DNA of 64,000 nucleotides from Neisseria mucosa (GTDB lineage Bacteria; Pseudomonadota; Gammaproteobacteria; Burkholderiales; Neisseriaceae), in NCBI RefSeq assembly GCF_003044445.1, contig NZ_POWX01000007.1, positions 59,011 to 123,010 on the forward strand. The letters are read 5' to 3'. This document shows positions 35,644 through 43,653 of the stretch, one piece after another; position 1 is the stretch's first letter, and the number at the start of each line of letters is the position of its first letter. The position numbers and the translations under genes were made by a program. The notes under the pieces are model-generated. The model worked only from the letters and a program-made list of their open reading frames with translations. It had not been told where the DNA came from and searched no databases.

Positions 35644-35967
35644 ATGAATCAATCACTCGACACATTGGAAGTCAGCGTTTACCAGTTGGCCCAAAAATTT
35701 GAAACCCTTGTTGGTGAAAACCGCCGCCTTAATGAAGAAATCGACCGCCTCAAGCTCGAGCATGAACAACAAAAGCGCGAACACGAAGCCGCCGTTGACG
35801 AATTGAGCGAAGCGTTGCTTGTGCAGGTCGGCAAACTCAAAGAAGACCTTCAAGGCAAAATCGACAATCTTAATGCCGAAAAAGAACAGTACCGCAGCGC
35901 ATTGGAACAGGCTGCAGAAAAAATCCGCCAGCTCATTTCCCGCCTGCCGCAAGAAACGCAATCATAA
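35644..35967 (+). CDS. coiled-coil protein preceding zapA
   Basis: 107 residues, starting MNQSLDTLEVSVYQLAQKFETLVGENRRLNEE; the in-frame Met at 35620 is less likely. Almost the whole protein is a predicted coiled coil with heptad spacing of Leu/Ile/Val. Small coiled-coil proteins of this kind next to zapA resemble the TIGR02449/ZapB-like proteins and may help organise the division ring, but the identity is not established. It is nine bases before zapA and surely cotranscribed. Confidence 0.7.
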   Translation: MNQSLDTLEVSVYQLAQKFETLVGENRRLNEEIDRLKLEHEQQKREHEAAVDELSEALLVQVGKLKEDLQGKIDNLNAEKEQYRSALEQAAEKIRQLISRLPQETQS

Positions 35968-35976
35968 GGACACGCC

Positions 35977-36279
35977 ATGAGTATCGAACAAGTCAGCCTC
36001 GACATCATGAATGTCAATTTCACCATCAACACCCCGAGCGAAGAAAAAGATACACTGCTCCAAGCTGTTGATATGCTCAACAAAAAAAGTGCCGCCATCA
36101 AAGAGAGCGGACGCATTGTCGGCAGCGATAAAATTGCCATTATGACCGCGCTCAATGTTGTCCACGATCTCCTTAAAATCACACTCAAAGACGATTTGGC
36201 AATAGGCGAATTTGAGCGTAAAATAACTGACATGAACAACGCCTGCCAAAAAGCTTTGGCGCGTTTGGAACAAAACTGA
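35977..36279 (+). CDS. zapA: cell division protein ZapA
   Basis: A 100-residue protein that bundles FtsZ filaments. It begins MSIEQVSLDIMNVNFTINTPSEEKDTLLQAVDMLN, the usual beta-strand/helix head, and ends in a coiled coil (KITDMNNACQKALARLEQN). It is followed directly by 6S RNA, an arrangement conserved in proteobacteria (zapA-ssrS), which supports both calls. Confidence 0.9.
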   Translation: MSIEQVSLDIMNVNFTINTPSEEKDTLLQAVDMLNKKSAAIKESGRIVGSDKIAIMTALNVVHDLLKITLKDDLAIGEFERKITDMNNACQKALARLEQN

Positions 36280-36284
36280 TTTTT

Positions 36285-36470
36285 CTTTTTCCCTGCGGTG
36301 TCCGCGAAGGCATATATTCCTTTGAACCAATAAGTTCGCTTAAGGTTGCCGGGAGTTGCAGTGGGCGCGAGTGTCTATTCTTAGATGCACCCGAAGCTGC
36401 CCGAGGTGACCGCCTTGTCAACAAGGTTCAAGCGGATTCAGCCAAAACGGCTCTCGCGGGGATTCCCCAT
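36285..36470 (+). ncRNA. ssrS: 6S RNA
   Basis: CCCTGCG near 36291 pairs with CGCGGGG near 36456, closing a long rod with a central bulge. The internal CCTTTGAACC-type and ACAAGGTTCAAGC segments and the GGATTCCCC end are as in 6S RNA. The place after zapA is the standard one. It binds sigma-70 RNA polymerase in stationary phase. The ends are approximate. Confidence 0.85.
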
Positions 36471-36473
36471 ATC

Positions 36474-36500
36474 AAGCCATGCCCGTGCGGCATGGCTTTC
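36474..36500 (+). terminator. terminator after 6S RNA
   Basis: AAGCCATGC, a seven-base loop and GCATGGCTT followed by T-rich sequence. Confidence 0.8.
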
Positions 36501-36661
36501 ATTTATCATCGGCTCCGACGTCGTCTGAAAACCAAGCATAAAATTGAAAACACATCTCGATATTTTGAATCATCAGTAATGTTTTCCAGCTTAAAAACAA
36601 CATCTCCCTAAGCATAAAACCGCCATCATAGAAAAAACACTTTCAGACGACCCCAATCCGA

Positions 36662-36690
36662 TTGACAAAAGCCAATCCCATCTTTAAAAT
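36662..36690 (+). promoter_or_regulatory. promoter of rplM-rpsI
   Basis: TTGACA (36662-36667), a 17-base spacer and TAAAAT (36685-36690), 34 bases before the rplM start. Confidence 0.8.
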
Positions 36691-36723
36691 TCACAACTTT
36701 CTATATCTATCTGGATTTCCACT

Positions 36724-37155
36724 ATGAAAACCTTTTCAGCGAAACCCCACGAGGTGAAGCGCGAATGGTTCGTTATCGACGCCCAAGACAAAGTTCTGGG
36801 TCGCGTTGCAGCCGAAGTCGCACACCGTCTGCGTGGCAAGCACAAACCTGAATACACCCCCCACGTTGACACCGGCGACTACATCATCGTCATCAACGCG
36901 GACAAACTGCGTGTAACCGGTGCCAAATTCGAAGACAAAAAATACTTCCGTCATTCCGGTTTCCCCGGCGGTATCTACGAGCGTACTTTCCGCGAAATGC
37001 AAGAGCAATTCCCGGGTCGCGCTTTGGAACAAGCTGTAAAAGGCATGTTGCCTAAAGGCCCATTGGGTTACGCAATGATCAAAAAACTGAAAGTGTACGC
37101 TGGTGCAGAACACGCCCATGCCGCACAACAACCCAAAGTTTTGGAATTGAAATAA
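36724..37155 (+). CDS. rplM: 50S ribosomal protein L13
   Basis: A 143-residue protein starting MKTFSAKPHEVKREWFVIDA and containing VLGRVAAEVAHRLRGKHKPEYTPH and GMLPKGPLGYAMIKKLKVY, all standard for L13. rpsI follows after nine bases. Confidence 0.97.
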   Translation: MKTFSAKPHEVKREWFVIDAQDKVLGRVAAEVAHRLRGKHKPEYTPHVDTGDYIIVINADKLRVTGAKFEDKKYFRHSGFPGGIYERTFREMQEQFPGRALEQAVKGMLPKGPLGYAMIKKLKVYAGAEHAHAAQQPKVLELK

Positions 37156-37164
37156 GGACACGAC

Positions 37165-37557
37165 ATGAACGGTAAATACTACTACGGCACAGGCCGCCGC
37201 AAAAGTTCAGTGGCTCGTGTATTCCTGACTAAAGGTACCGGCCAAATCATCGTAAACGGTCGTCCCGTTGACGAATTCTTCGCTCGCGAAACCAGCCGTA
37301 TGGTTGTTCGCCAACCTTTGGTTCTGACTGAAAACGCTGAAGCGTTCGACATTAAAGTCAACGTTATCGGCGGCGGTGAAACCGGTCAATCCGGCGCAAT
37401 CCGTCACGGCATTACCCGCGCCCTGATTGACTTCGACGCTGCTCTGAAACCTGCCTTGTCTCAAGCCGGTTTCGTTACTCGCGATGCTCGTGAAGTTGAA
37501 CGTAAAAAACCAGGTCTGCGCAAAGCACGCCGCGCAAAACAATTCTCCAAACGTTAA
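37165..37557 (+). CDS. rpsI: 30S ribosomal protein S9
   Basis: A 130-residue protein starting MNGKYYYGTGRRKSSVARVF and ending with the conserved basic tail KKPGLRKARRAKQFSKR that reaches the P site. It is cotranscribed with rplM and has its own downstream terminator. Confidence 0.97.
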   Translation: MNGKYYYGTGRRKSSVARVFLTKGTGQIIVNGRPVDEFFARETSRMVVRQPLVLTENAEAFDIKVNVIGGGETGQSGAIRHGITRALIDFDAALKPALSQAGFVTRDAREVERKKPGLRKARRAKQFSKR

Positions 37558-37574
37558 TTCTTTTTTGGAATCTC

Positions 37575-37602
37575 AAAAAGCCCTGCAATGCAGGGCTTTT
37601 TT
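37575..37602 (+). terminator. rplM-rpsI terminator
   Basis: AAAAAGCCCTGC/GCAGGGCTTTTTT with a short AATG-type loop. Confidence 0.9.
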
Positions 37603-37903
37603 GTGTGAAGCTCGAGACATCTAAGTATTGAAACTATTAAAAGAATAATGAAACCCTCTCCAAAAAATGGATTTCAATAAATAGGAGATGCTTGTTTTTA
37701 AGATGCAGGTATGTAATAGGAATGTTTGGGATGCTGCTGTGAATTTTAATTTCATGAAGCTACATTTAATGAAGTGTTGTAAATTAACTAATATGAATAA
37801 TAGAAAATGTACCGTTTATCCAAATAAACTAACGCTTATCTTATATTCTGAGCAATTTATTCAAAAAATTTCACTTCTTAACAGCATTTAATACTAAGGC
37901 TTG
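37603..37903. other. AT-rich spacer before the sRNA candidate
   Basis: About 300 bases with no supported gene. A 67-codon frame (37688-37891) has low-complexity composition and no ribosome-binding site. Confidence 0.5.
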
Positions 37904-37909
37904 TATAAT
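37904..37909 (+). promoter_or_regulatory. perfect -10 box of the sRNA candidate
   Basis: TATAAT, with no clear -35 at 17 bases (TTAACA is 20 bases upstream). Transcription would start at about 37916. Confidence 0.5.
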
Positions 37910-37915
37910 GCAAAG

Positions 37916-38025
37916 TGCTGACACACACCGCTCTTTTATCCCTTTTGGGCGGTGCAGCAAGTAAGACGTTTTCCCGCAATGTATTGGCCATTCATACTTC
38001 TCCCTTGGTATGAATGGTTTTTTTT
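37916..38025 (+). ncRNA. candidate trans-acting small RNA
   Basis: Unannotated transcript candidate of about 110 nt. Stem 1 is CACCGCTC/GGGCGGTG (37926-37933 and 37947-37954) with loop TTTTATCCCTTTT. A single-stranded middle of about 33 bases follows. The last stem is a perfect 10-bp terminator, CCATTCATAC/GTATGAATGG, with eight Ts. Both loops expose CCC, and the second, UUCUCCCUUG, is an anti-Shine-Dalgarno sequence. This design recalls the neisserial sibling sRNAs (NmsR/RcoF; NgncR_162/163), which are known to regulate prp and TCA genes, but I cannot confirm homology. Confidence 0.6.
37988..38025 (+). terminator. terminator of the sRNA candidate
   Basis: A perfect 10-bp stem, 10-base loop and eight Ts. 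It is not behind any protein gene on this strand. Confidence 0.9.
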
Positions 38026-38057
38026 ATCTAAGTTTTTTATGTTGCCTTATGAAGATG

Positions 38058-38096
38058 AAAAGGTCATCTGAAATATATTTTTCGACGACCTTTGTG
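38058..38096. terminator. degenerate inverted DUS after ychJ
   Basis: AAAGGTCATCTGAAA and TTTCGACGACCTTT: both arms carry mutations relative to the DUS, but the stem is largely kept. It is 16 bases from the ychJ stop (minus strand). Confidence 0.6.
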
Positions 38097-38111
38097 ATTT
38101 TGTATCCTGCC

Positions 38112-38579
38112 TTATTTGAAAAATTGTCCGCAGCATGCCTTGAATTTTTTTCCTGAACCGCAGATACAGGCTTGCTTCATTGTCGGGAGTGGAACGTTTG
38201 GATCAATAAAGTACCAGTATCCGTCAATATTGACGAATGTAGATAGTTCATGATGACATGCTGTTTCAGCTCCATCTTGAAAATGGGCATTAAATTCAAC
38301 TTGCGCGTGGCGTTTGCCGATGAGGGTATGGTGGATTACTTCTAATCCCAGCCAAAGGGTTTCTCGGCTCCATTGCTGCATTTCTTCTTGATTCAGCAGA
38401 TTTTGCTGGGAAGGAACTGTGGTGGCAACGATATAATCAATATTATGTAACACATAGGCACTGTATCTTGAGCGCATCAGTTTTTCGCCAGTCTGCGGAT
38501 GAGTTTGATGGGTATGGAAGGGGTAGCAGCATTCAGCGTAGGGTAGGGAAGAAGAACATGGACAAGGGGTAGGGGGCAT
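38112..38579 (-). CDS. ychJ: YchJ-family SEC-C metal-binding protein
   Basis: A 155-residue protein with a Cys-rich N-terminus (CPCSSSLPYAECC) and a C-terminal SEC-C zinc motif (CICGSGKKFKACCG). The middle, SRYSAYVLHNIDYIVATT and LGLEV, is the conserved UPF0225 core with an NTF2-like fold. The function is unknown; SEC-C motifs usually mediate protein or nucleic-acid contacts. It is monocistronic. Confidence 0.88.
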   Translation of the reverse strand: MPPTPCPCSSSLPYAECCYPFHTHQTHPQTGEKLMRSRYSAYVLHNIDYIVATTVPSQQNLLNQEEMQQWSRETLWLGLEVIHHTLIGKRHAQVEFNAHFQDGAETACHHELSTFVNIDGYWYFIDPNVPLPTMKQACICGSGKKFKACCGQFFK

Positions 38580-38833
38580 GGAGGATGTCCTATTAATGTT
38601 TTTATTTTATTGAGAGAATAAAAGTCTATTTGGCAAGTCGTCTGAAACAGAAATATCCGAAATGTTCATTTATTCGGTATTATTTATTGCGTAGGAACAT
38701 TATTTTACAAGGTTTTTTGATACAATATCTCTACTCCGTCCCGACAATGCCGGAATGTTATTCCGCGTCCGCTCGGACGGCCTATCATAAATAAAACAGT
38801 CATTTCCCAACAAACATCAAGGCCGCCCGCTCT

Positions 38834-40822
38834 ATGCACGAAACTTTTTCCCTTGCACCCATCGTTATCGTACTCCTCGTTTCCGTCATTACGGTGATTT
38901 ATTGCCGTAAATTCAATATCCCTTCCATGCTCGGTTATCTTTTGGTCGGCTTTATCGCCGGTCCGGGTATGTTGAAGCTGATTCCGCAAGGTCATGCCAC
39001 TGATTATTTAGGTGAAATCGGTATCGTATTCCTGATGTTCAGCATCGGTCTCGAATTCTCCCTGCCCAAGCTTAAAGCCATGCGCCGTTTGGTGTTCGGG
39101 CTGGGCGGTTTGCAGGTCATTGTGACCATGCTGTCGATTATCGGCATTTTGATGCTGATGGGCGTCAACTTTAATTGGGCGTTTGCCGCAGCCGGGGCGA
39201 TGACCATGTCGTCCACGGCAATTGTCAGCCGCATCCTGTCCGAAAAAACCGAGTTGGGACAGCCGCACGGTCAAATGGCGATGGGCGTCTTATTGATGCA
39301 AGATATTGCCGTTGTACCGTTGATGATCCTGATTCCTGCATTGTCGGGCAATGGCGAAGAAGGCAGTCTGTGGGTCGCGCTGGGTCTTGCCGGATTGAAA
39401 ATGCTGGTCACGCTGGGCGTGTTATTCGTCGTCGGCAGCAAGGTGATGTCGCGCTGGTTCAGAATGGTCGCCAAACGCAAGTCGTCTGAATTGTTTATGA
39501 TCAACGTCCTGCTGGTAACCTTGGGCGTAGCTTATCTGACCGAACTGGAAGGCTTGTCGATGGCATTGGGTGCATTCGTCGCCGGTATGTTGCTTTCGGA
39601 AACGGAATACCGTTTTCAGGTGGAAGACGACATCCGCCCGTTCCGCGATATTCTGCTCGGTTTCTTCTTTATCACGGTCGGCATGAAACTGGATATCCAG
39701 GCTTTAATCGGCGGCTGGCAGCAGATTCTGATTTTGCTGGCAATTTTGCTGGTATTGAAAGCATTGGTCGTCTTTTTCATCGCTTTGCATATGAAGCATC
39801 CGATTGCGGATAGCTTGAAAACAGCCCTCTATTTGGCACAAGGCGGCGAATTTGGCTTTGTGATGTTAAACATCTCCAGCAAAATCAATATGGTGTCCCC
39901 CGAGCTGGAGCAGGCAGCTACGGCAGCGATTCTGTTGTCAATGATTATTGCCCCATTTATCTTAGGCAGCAGCGATGCCATCGTCAGCCGTTTTGTCAAA
40001 TCAAGCTGGGACATGAAGGCATTGGATTTGCACAGCATATTGGTGGAAACCATGAGCAAATCCGACCACGTTCTGATTATCGGTTTCGGACGCGGCGGTC
40101 AGACCGTCGGGCGCGTATTGGCTCAGGAAAACATCCCCTTCTTCGCACTTGACCTCGATATCGCTAGGGTTCAGGTGGCACGCAATGCCGGCGAGCCGGT
40201 CTCATTCGGCGATGCCAAACGGCGCGAAGTCTTGGAAGCGGCAGGTTTGGAGCGTGCCAAAATGGTGGTCATTACCCTGAACAATATGCATGAAACCCAG
40301 CATGTTCTCGACAATATCATGTCCTTGCATCCGAGCATGCCTGTGTATGTTCGGGCAACCAATGACGATTACGTCAAAACCTTCACGGATATGGGCGCGG
40401 AAGAAGCTGTATCCGACACTAAAGAAACCAGCTTGGTGTTGGCAAGCTACGCCATGCTGGGTAATGGCGCGACCTTCAACCATGTTTATCAGACCATTGC
40501 CAACATCCGACACAGCCGCTACGCCTCTTTGGAAGGCTTGTTTGTCGGCAGCGATGATGAAAATGGATTTGACGACGGAGGCAAATCAGTCTGCCGCCAC
40601 GCCTTCCCACTGACCGGAGAAGCCCACGCCATTGGCAAGACCATCCGTGATTTGCCTTTGGATCATGCAGGTATCAAGCTGCTATTCATCCGCCGCAATA
40701 CGAGCAGAATAGAAAATCCTGACTTGGATTTGCAGTTGCAACCGAATGATATTTTGGTCGTCGCAGGCAAACAAGAGGAAATTATTTCTTTTGAAAACTG
40801 GAGTTTGCAAGGAAATACCTAA
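38834..40822 (+). CDS. CPA2-family cation:proton antiporter with TrkA domains (Kef-like)
   Basis: A 662-residue protein. The first 390 or so residues form about 12-13 membrane helices of the CPA2 exchanger fold (GLEFSLPKLKAMRR, STAIVSRILSEKTELGQPHGQMA, GAFVAGMLLSETEYR). A Rossmann RCK/TrkA-N domain follows, with VLIIGFGRGGQTVGRVLAQE at about 408-427, then a TrkA-C domain at about 570-655. It is expected to exchange K+ for H+ under nucleotide or redox control, like KefB/KefC. No KefF/KefG ancillary gene is adjacent, so glutathione-gating is uncertain. Confidence 0.88.
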   Translation: MHETFSLAPIVIVLLVSVITVIYCRKFNIPSMLGYLLVGFIAGPGMLKLIPQGHATDYLGEIGIVFLMFSIGLEFSLPKLKAMRRLVFGLGGLQVIVTMLSIIGILMLMGVNFNWAFAAAGAMTMSSTAIVSRILSEKTELGQPHGQMAMGVLLMQDIAVVPLMILIPALSGNGEEGSLWVALGLAGLKMLVTLGVLFVVGSKVMSRWFRMVAKRKSSELFMINVLLVTLGVAYLTELEGLSMALGAFVAGMLLSETEYRFQVEDDIRPFRDILLGFFFITVGMKLDIQALIGGWQQILILLAILLVLKALVVFFIALHMKHPIADSLKTALYLAQGGEFGFVMLNISSKINMVSPELEQAATAAILLSMIIAPFILGSSDAIVSRFVKSSWDMKALDLHSILVETMSKSDHVLIIGFGRGGQTVGRVLAQENIPFFALDLDIARVQVARNAGEPVSFGDAKRREVLEAAGLERAKMVVITLNNMHETQHVLDNIMSLHPSMPVYVRATNDDYVKTFTDMGAEEAVSDTKETSLVLASYAMLGNGATFNHVYQTIANIRHSRYASLEGLFVGSDDENGFDDGGKSVCRHAFPLTGEAHAIGKTIRDLPLDHAGIKLLFIRRNTSRIENPDLDLQLQPNDILVVAGKQEEIISFENWSLQGNT

Positions 40823-40840
40823 TACACTGAAAAATAAAGC

Positions 40841-40870
40841 TTGCGCAGCGGATGCTTTTTTGATTTAATA
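40841..40870 (+). promoter_or_regulatory. possible promoter of the tRNA cluster
   Basis: TTGCGC (40841-40846), 18 bases and TTAATA (40865-40870), 25 bases before the first tRNA-Val. Confidence 0.4.
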
Positions 40871-40894
40871 GCGTCTTCGCAAACGCAGCGACAA

Positions 40895-40970
40895 GGGTGA
40901 TTAGCTCAGTTGGTAGAGCGTCTGCCTTACAAGCAGAATGTCGGCGGTTCGACTCCGTCATCACCCACCA
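40895..40970 (+). tRNA. tRNA-Val (TAC), copy 1
   Basis: 76 nt, GGGTGAT/ATCACCC acceptor, anticodon loop CTTACAA, encoded CCA. Identical to the copy at 41119. Confidence 0.96.
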
Positions 40971-41002
40971 ATTTTCCTTTCATTGTTGCAAAACGATGAT
41001 GC

Positions 41003-41079
41003 GCGGTGGTAGCTCAGTTGGTTAGAGTACCGGCCTGTCACGCCGGGGGTCGCGGGTTCGAGCCCCGTCCGCCGCGCCA
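41003..41079 (+). tRNA. tRNA-Asp (GTC), copy 1
   Basis: 77 nt, GCGGTGG pairing with CCGCCGC, anticodon loop CTGTCAC, encoded CCA. Identical to the copy at 41227. Confidence 0.96.
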
Positions 41080-41118
41080 AATTTCAAAATACTGACATTG
41101 TCGGTATTTTTTATTTTC

Positions 41119-41194
41119 GGGTGATTAGCTCAGTTGGTAGAGCGTCTGCCTTACAAGCAGAATGTCGGCGGTTCGACTCCGTCATCACCCACCA
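41119..41194 (+). tRNA. tRNA-Val (TAC), copy 2
   Basis: Second member of the tandem Val-Asp unit (repeat period 224 bases); sequence as in copy 1. Confidence 0.96.
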
Positions 41195-41226
41195 ATTTTC
41201 CTTTCATTGTTGCAAAACAATGATGC

Positions 41227-41303
41227 GCGGTGGTAGCTCAGTTGGTTAGAGTACCGGCCTGTCACGCCGGGGGTCGCGGGTTCGAGCCCCGTCCGCCGCG
41301 CCA
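41227..41303 (+). tRNA. tRNA-Asp (GTC), copy 2
   Basis: As copy 1; the spacer to tRNA-Val differs by a single base (AAACGATGAT versus AAACAATGAT). Confidence 0.96.
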
Positions 41304-41309
41304 AATTTT

Positions 41310-41339
41310 AAAAATACCGGCTTTGCCGGTATTTTTTTG
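41310..41339 (+). terminator. terminator of the tRNA cluster
   Basis: AAAATACCGG/CCGGTATTTT with a five-base loop and a T-run. A weaker relative (AATACTGACATTGTCGGTATT, T-rich) follows the first tRNA-Asp at about 41087. Confidence 0.85.
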
Positions 41340-41479
41340 TGCGTAAGAAACGAACGTGGAGAGGACAGCTATTTGGTTTTCAGACGACGACTTATAGAGA
41401 TTTCACTTTAAAGCAGGATAGGGTAGAGGAATGGTCGGCTGTATAGAGTCTGCGGTTGATTTACCTTAAGCTTTCGAAT

Positions 41480-41551
41480 CTTAGTAAATCGTGTTCTCTT
41501 TGAGTTAAGGTGAGGTAACGTTGTTTTGGTTTGAAGTTAATCCATTGTAGG
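41480..41551. repeat. decayed Correia repeat end
   Basis: TTAGTAAATCGTGTTCTCTT, then GAGTTAAGGTGAGGTAACG and GAAGTTAATCCATTGTA, correspond to the long-form CREE internal and terminal segments in inverted orientation, with many changes and the other half missing. Confidence 0.65.
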
Positions 41552-41565
41552 TTCTAATTTTGTTT

Positions 41566-41620
41566 AAGGTCGTCTGAAAACAAAAATCCATACCGGATTC
41601 TGCTTTTCAGACGACCTTTA
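41566..41620. terminator. inverted DUS hairpin
   Basis: TAAGGTCGTCTGAAAA and TTTTCAGACGACCTTTA, 38 bases from the exonuclease stop. Confidence 0.65.
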
Positions 41621-41657
41621 TGGTTGGCAGGAACGATAGCCTTTCCAAACCTATTGT

Positions 41658-42452
41658 TTAACGCCACGCGGCGACAAACTCGTTCCAATGCTGCTTGTCC
41701 TGAGCCTGTCCGGTCAGGTAATGCTTCAGCCGTTTGACTTCCACTTCATACTCGTCCGCGTCCAAAGCGCCACTCATCAGGCGGAAGCGCAGGAACATCA
41801 AATAAGTGTTTGCTGCATCAGTTTCGCAATAATCGCGGATGTCTTTCAGACGACCTGCGTGGAACGCTTCCCAAACTTTGCTGCCGTCCATGCCTAGCTT
41901 GCCGGGGAAGCCGCAAAGTTTCGCCATATCGTCCAGCGGCACATTGGCACGCGGCTGGTACAGGGCGAGCAGGTCCATCAGGTCGCAATGGCGGTTGTGG
42001 TAGCGGCTGATGTAATTGTTCCACTTGAAATCGCGGCTGTCGCCGAAATCGCCCTCGCCCATATCCCAATAACGCGCCGCCGTAATGCCGTGTATCAGCG
42101 CGCGGTAATGCAGGACGGGCAGGTCGAAGCCACCGCCGTTCCAGCTTACCAGTTGCGGCGTATGGCTTTCGATAAGGTCAAAAAACTTGGCGATCATTTC
42201 CTCTTCGCTGTCGTGCATTTCGCCTATGGTGCCGACGTGGATTTTGTCCTGCCCCCAGCGCATACAGCAGGAAATGGCGACCACTTGGTGCAGATGGTGT
42301 TGCATAAAGTCAGAGCCGTTTTGGGCGCGGCGTTTCTGCTGGGCAAACAAGACGACCTCATCGTCCGGCAAAGAAGCAGGTAGATCGTACAACAGGCGGA
42401 TGCCGTTCACATCAGGCACGGTTTCAATATCGAAAGCCAAAATCGGGGTCAT
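41658..42452 (-). CDS. PolB-related 3'-5' exonuclease
   Basis: A 264-residue DnaQ-fold nuclease of the DNA_pol_B_exo2 type. ExoI-like motif LAFDIETVPD is at residues 4-13, ExoII VSWNGGGFDLPVL lies in the middle, and ExoIII DIRDYCETDAANTYLMFLRF near the C-terminus supplies the last acidic residues. The start at 42452 (MTPILAFDIET) has GAGGAG upstream and is favoured over the one at 42476. The target nucleic acid is unknown. A DUS is embedded in the coding sequence near 41846. Confidence 0.87.
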   Translation of the reverse strand: MTPILAFDIETVPDVNGIRLLYDLPASLPDDEVVLFAQQKRRAQNGSDFMQHHLHQVVAISCCMRWGQDKIHVGTIGEMHDSEEEMIAKFFDLIESHTPQLVSWNGGGFDLPVLHYRALIHGITAARYWDMGEGDFGDSRDFKWNNYISRYHNRHCDLMDLLALYQPRANVPLDDMAKLCGFPGKLGMDGSKVWEAFHAGRLKDIRDYCETDAANTYLMFLRFRLMSGALDADEYEVEVKRLKHYLTGQAQDKQHWNEFVAAWR

Positions 42453-42640
42453 GGGCGACTCCTCAAATTCAATCAAAACAGATTAAAACAGACAACAGGA
42501 TAACGGCATTGTGGCATGTTTCCGCATTTATTGACAGTCAAATCACACCGCCAACCTGCCATTCCATCCGCCTGTACACCTACCCAAAACACCGTCAAAA
42601 CAGTAAAATCCCCCTTTTATCCCAATCCGAAACATAAGCC

Positions 42641-43537
42641 ATGCTCACCTTCCAACAAATCATCTTCAAACTGCAAACATTCTGGGCAGACAAAGGCTGC
42701 ACCGTCATCCAACCTTTCGACATGGAAGTCGGCGCCGGTACTTCCCACCCCGCCACCTGCCTGCGCGCGCTCGGCCCCGAGCCTTGGTTTGCCGCCTACG
42801 TCCAACCCAGCCGCCGCCCCAAAGACGGCCGCTACGGCGACAACCCCAACCGCCTGCAACACTATTATCAATTCCAAGTCGCGCTCAAACCCGCGCCCGC
42901 CAATATCCAAGATCTTTATCTCGATTCCCTGCGCGAATTGGGCATCGACCCCAAAGTCCACGACATCCGCTTCGTCGAAGACGACTGGGAAAACCCCACC
43001 CTCGGTGCATGGGGCTTGGGCTGGGAAGTTTGGCTCAACGGCATGGAAGTGACCCAGTTTACCTACTTCCAACAAGTCGGCGGCATCGACTGCACCCCCG
43101 TACTCGGCGAAATCACCTACGGCATCGAACGCTTGGCGATGTACCTGCAAGGCGTAGAAAACGTCTACGATCTCGTTTGGGCAAAAACGCTCGACGGTAA
43201 TACAGTAACTTACGGCGACGTGTACCACCAAAACGAAGTCGAACAATCCACCTACAACTTCGAATACAGCGATGCCGACTGGCTGCTGCGCCAGTTCAAC
43301 GACTACGAAGCGCAAGCCAAACGCCTGCTCGCCGAAGAAAACGCCAGCCTCGCCCTGCCCGCCTACGAGCTGGTCCTCAAAGCCGGACACACCTTCAACC
43401 TCTTAGACGCACGCGGCGCCATTTCCGTGACCGAACGCGCCACCTACATCGGCCGCATCCGCGCGCTGAGCCGCACCGTGGCGCAGAAATACGTCGAAAG
43501 CCGTGAGAAACTGGGCTTCCCGTTGATTAAAAAATAA
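42641..43537 (+). CDS. glyQ: glycyl-tRNA synthetase alpha subunit
   Basis: A 298-residue class II synthetase subunit carrying the aminoacylation core: MLTFQQIIFKLQTFWADKGC, FDMEVGAGTSHPATCLRALG, QPSRRPKDGRYGDNPNRLQHYYQFQ (motif 2 region) and GGIDCTPVLGEITYGIERLAMYLQG (motif 3). It works as an alpha2beta2 tetramer with GlyS. glyS is 116 bases downstream, after an inverted DUS. Confidence 0.96.
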   Translation: MLTFQQIIFKLQTFWADKGCTVIQPFDMEVGAGTSHPATCLRALGPEPWFAAYVQPSRRPKDGRYGDNPNRLQHYYQFQVALKPAPANIQDLYLDSLRELGIDPKVHDIRFVEDDWENPTLGAWGLGWEVWLNGMEVTQFTYFQQVGGIDCTPVLGEITYGIERLAMYLQGVENVYDLVWAKTLDGNTVTYGDVYHQNEVEQSTYNFEYSDADWLLRQFNDYEAQAKRLLAEENASLALPAYELVLKAGHTFNLLDARGAISVTERATYIGRIRALSRTVAQKYVESREKLGFPLIKK

Positions 43538-43541
43538 CGAT

Positions 43542-43573
43542 ACGTCGTCTGAAACAGGTTTTCAGACGACGTT
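43542..43573. repeat. inverted DUS pair between glyQ and glyS
   Basis: ACGTCGTCTGAAA faces TTTCAGACGACGT across five bases. It may act as a terminator or only as an mRNA hairpin between two subunits needed in equal amounts. Confidence 0.65.
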
Positions 43574-43653
43574 TATTGCGTATCCATTAATACAGGCCGT
43601 ACGGTATATGCAGACTTTATAAGCAGAACCTACGGACAAACAGAAAGTCTCCC

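Larger units (their letters stand above)
41340..41657. other. spacer with decayed Correia end and DUS terminator
   Basis: No gene. It contains the decayed repeat at 41480-41551 and an inverted DUS (41566-41620) that probably ends the exonuclease gene from the other strand. Confidence 0.6.

Noticed and set aside
36280..36500. Possible small protein after zapA
   Set aside because: The segment folds as 6S RNA and no frame has a suitable start.
37688..37891. 67-codon ORF after rpsI
   Set aside because: Low complexity (Asn/Lys/Leu/Met), no ribosome-binding site and no similarity I recognise.
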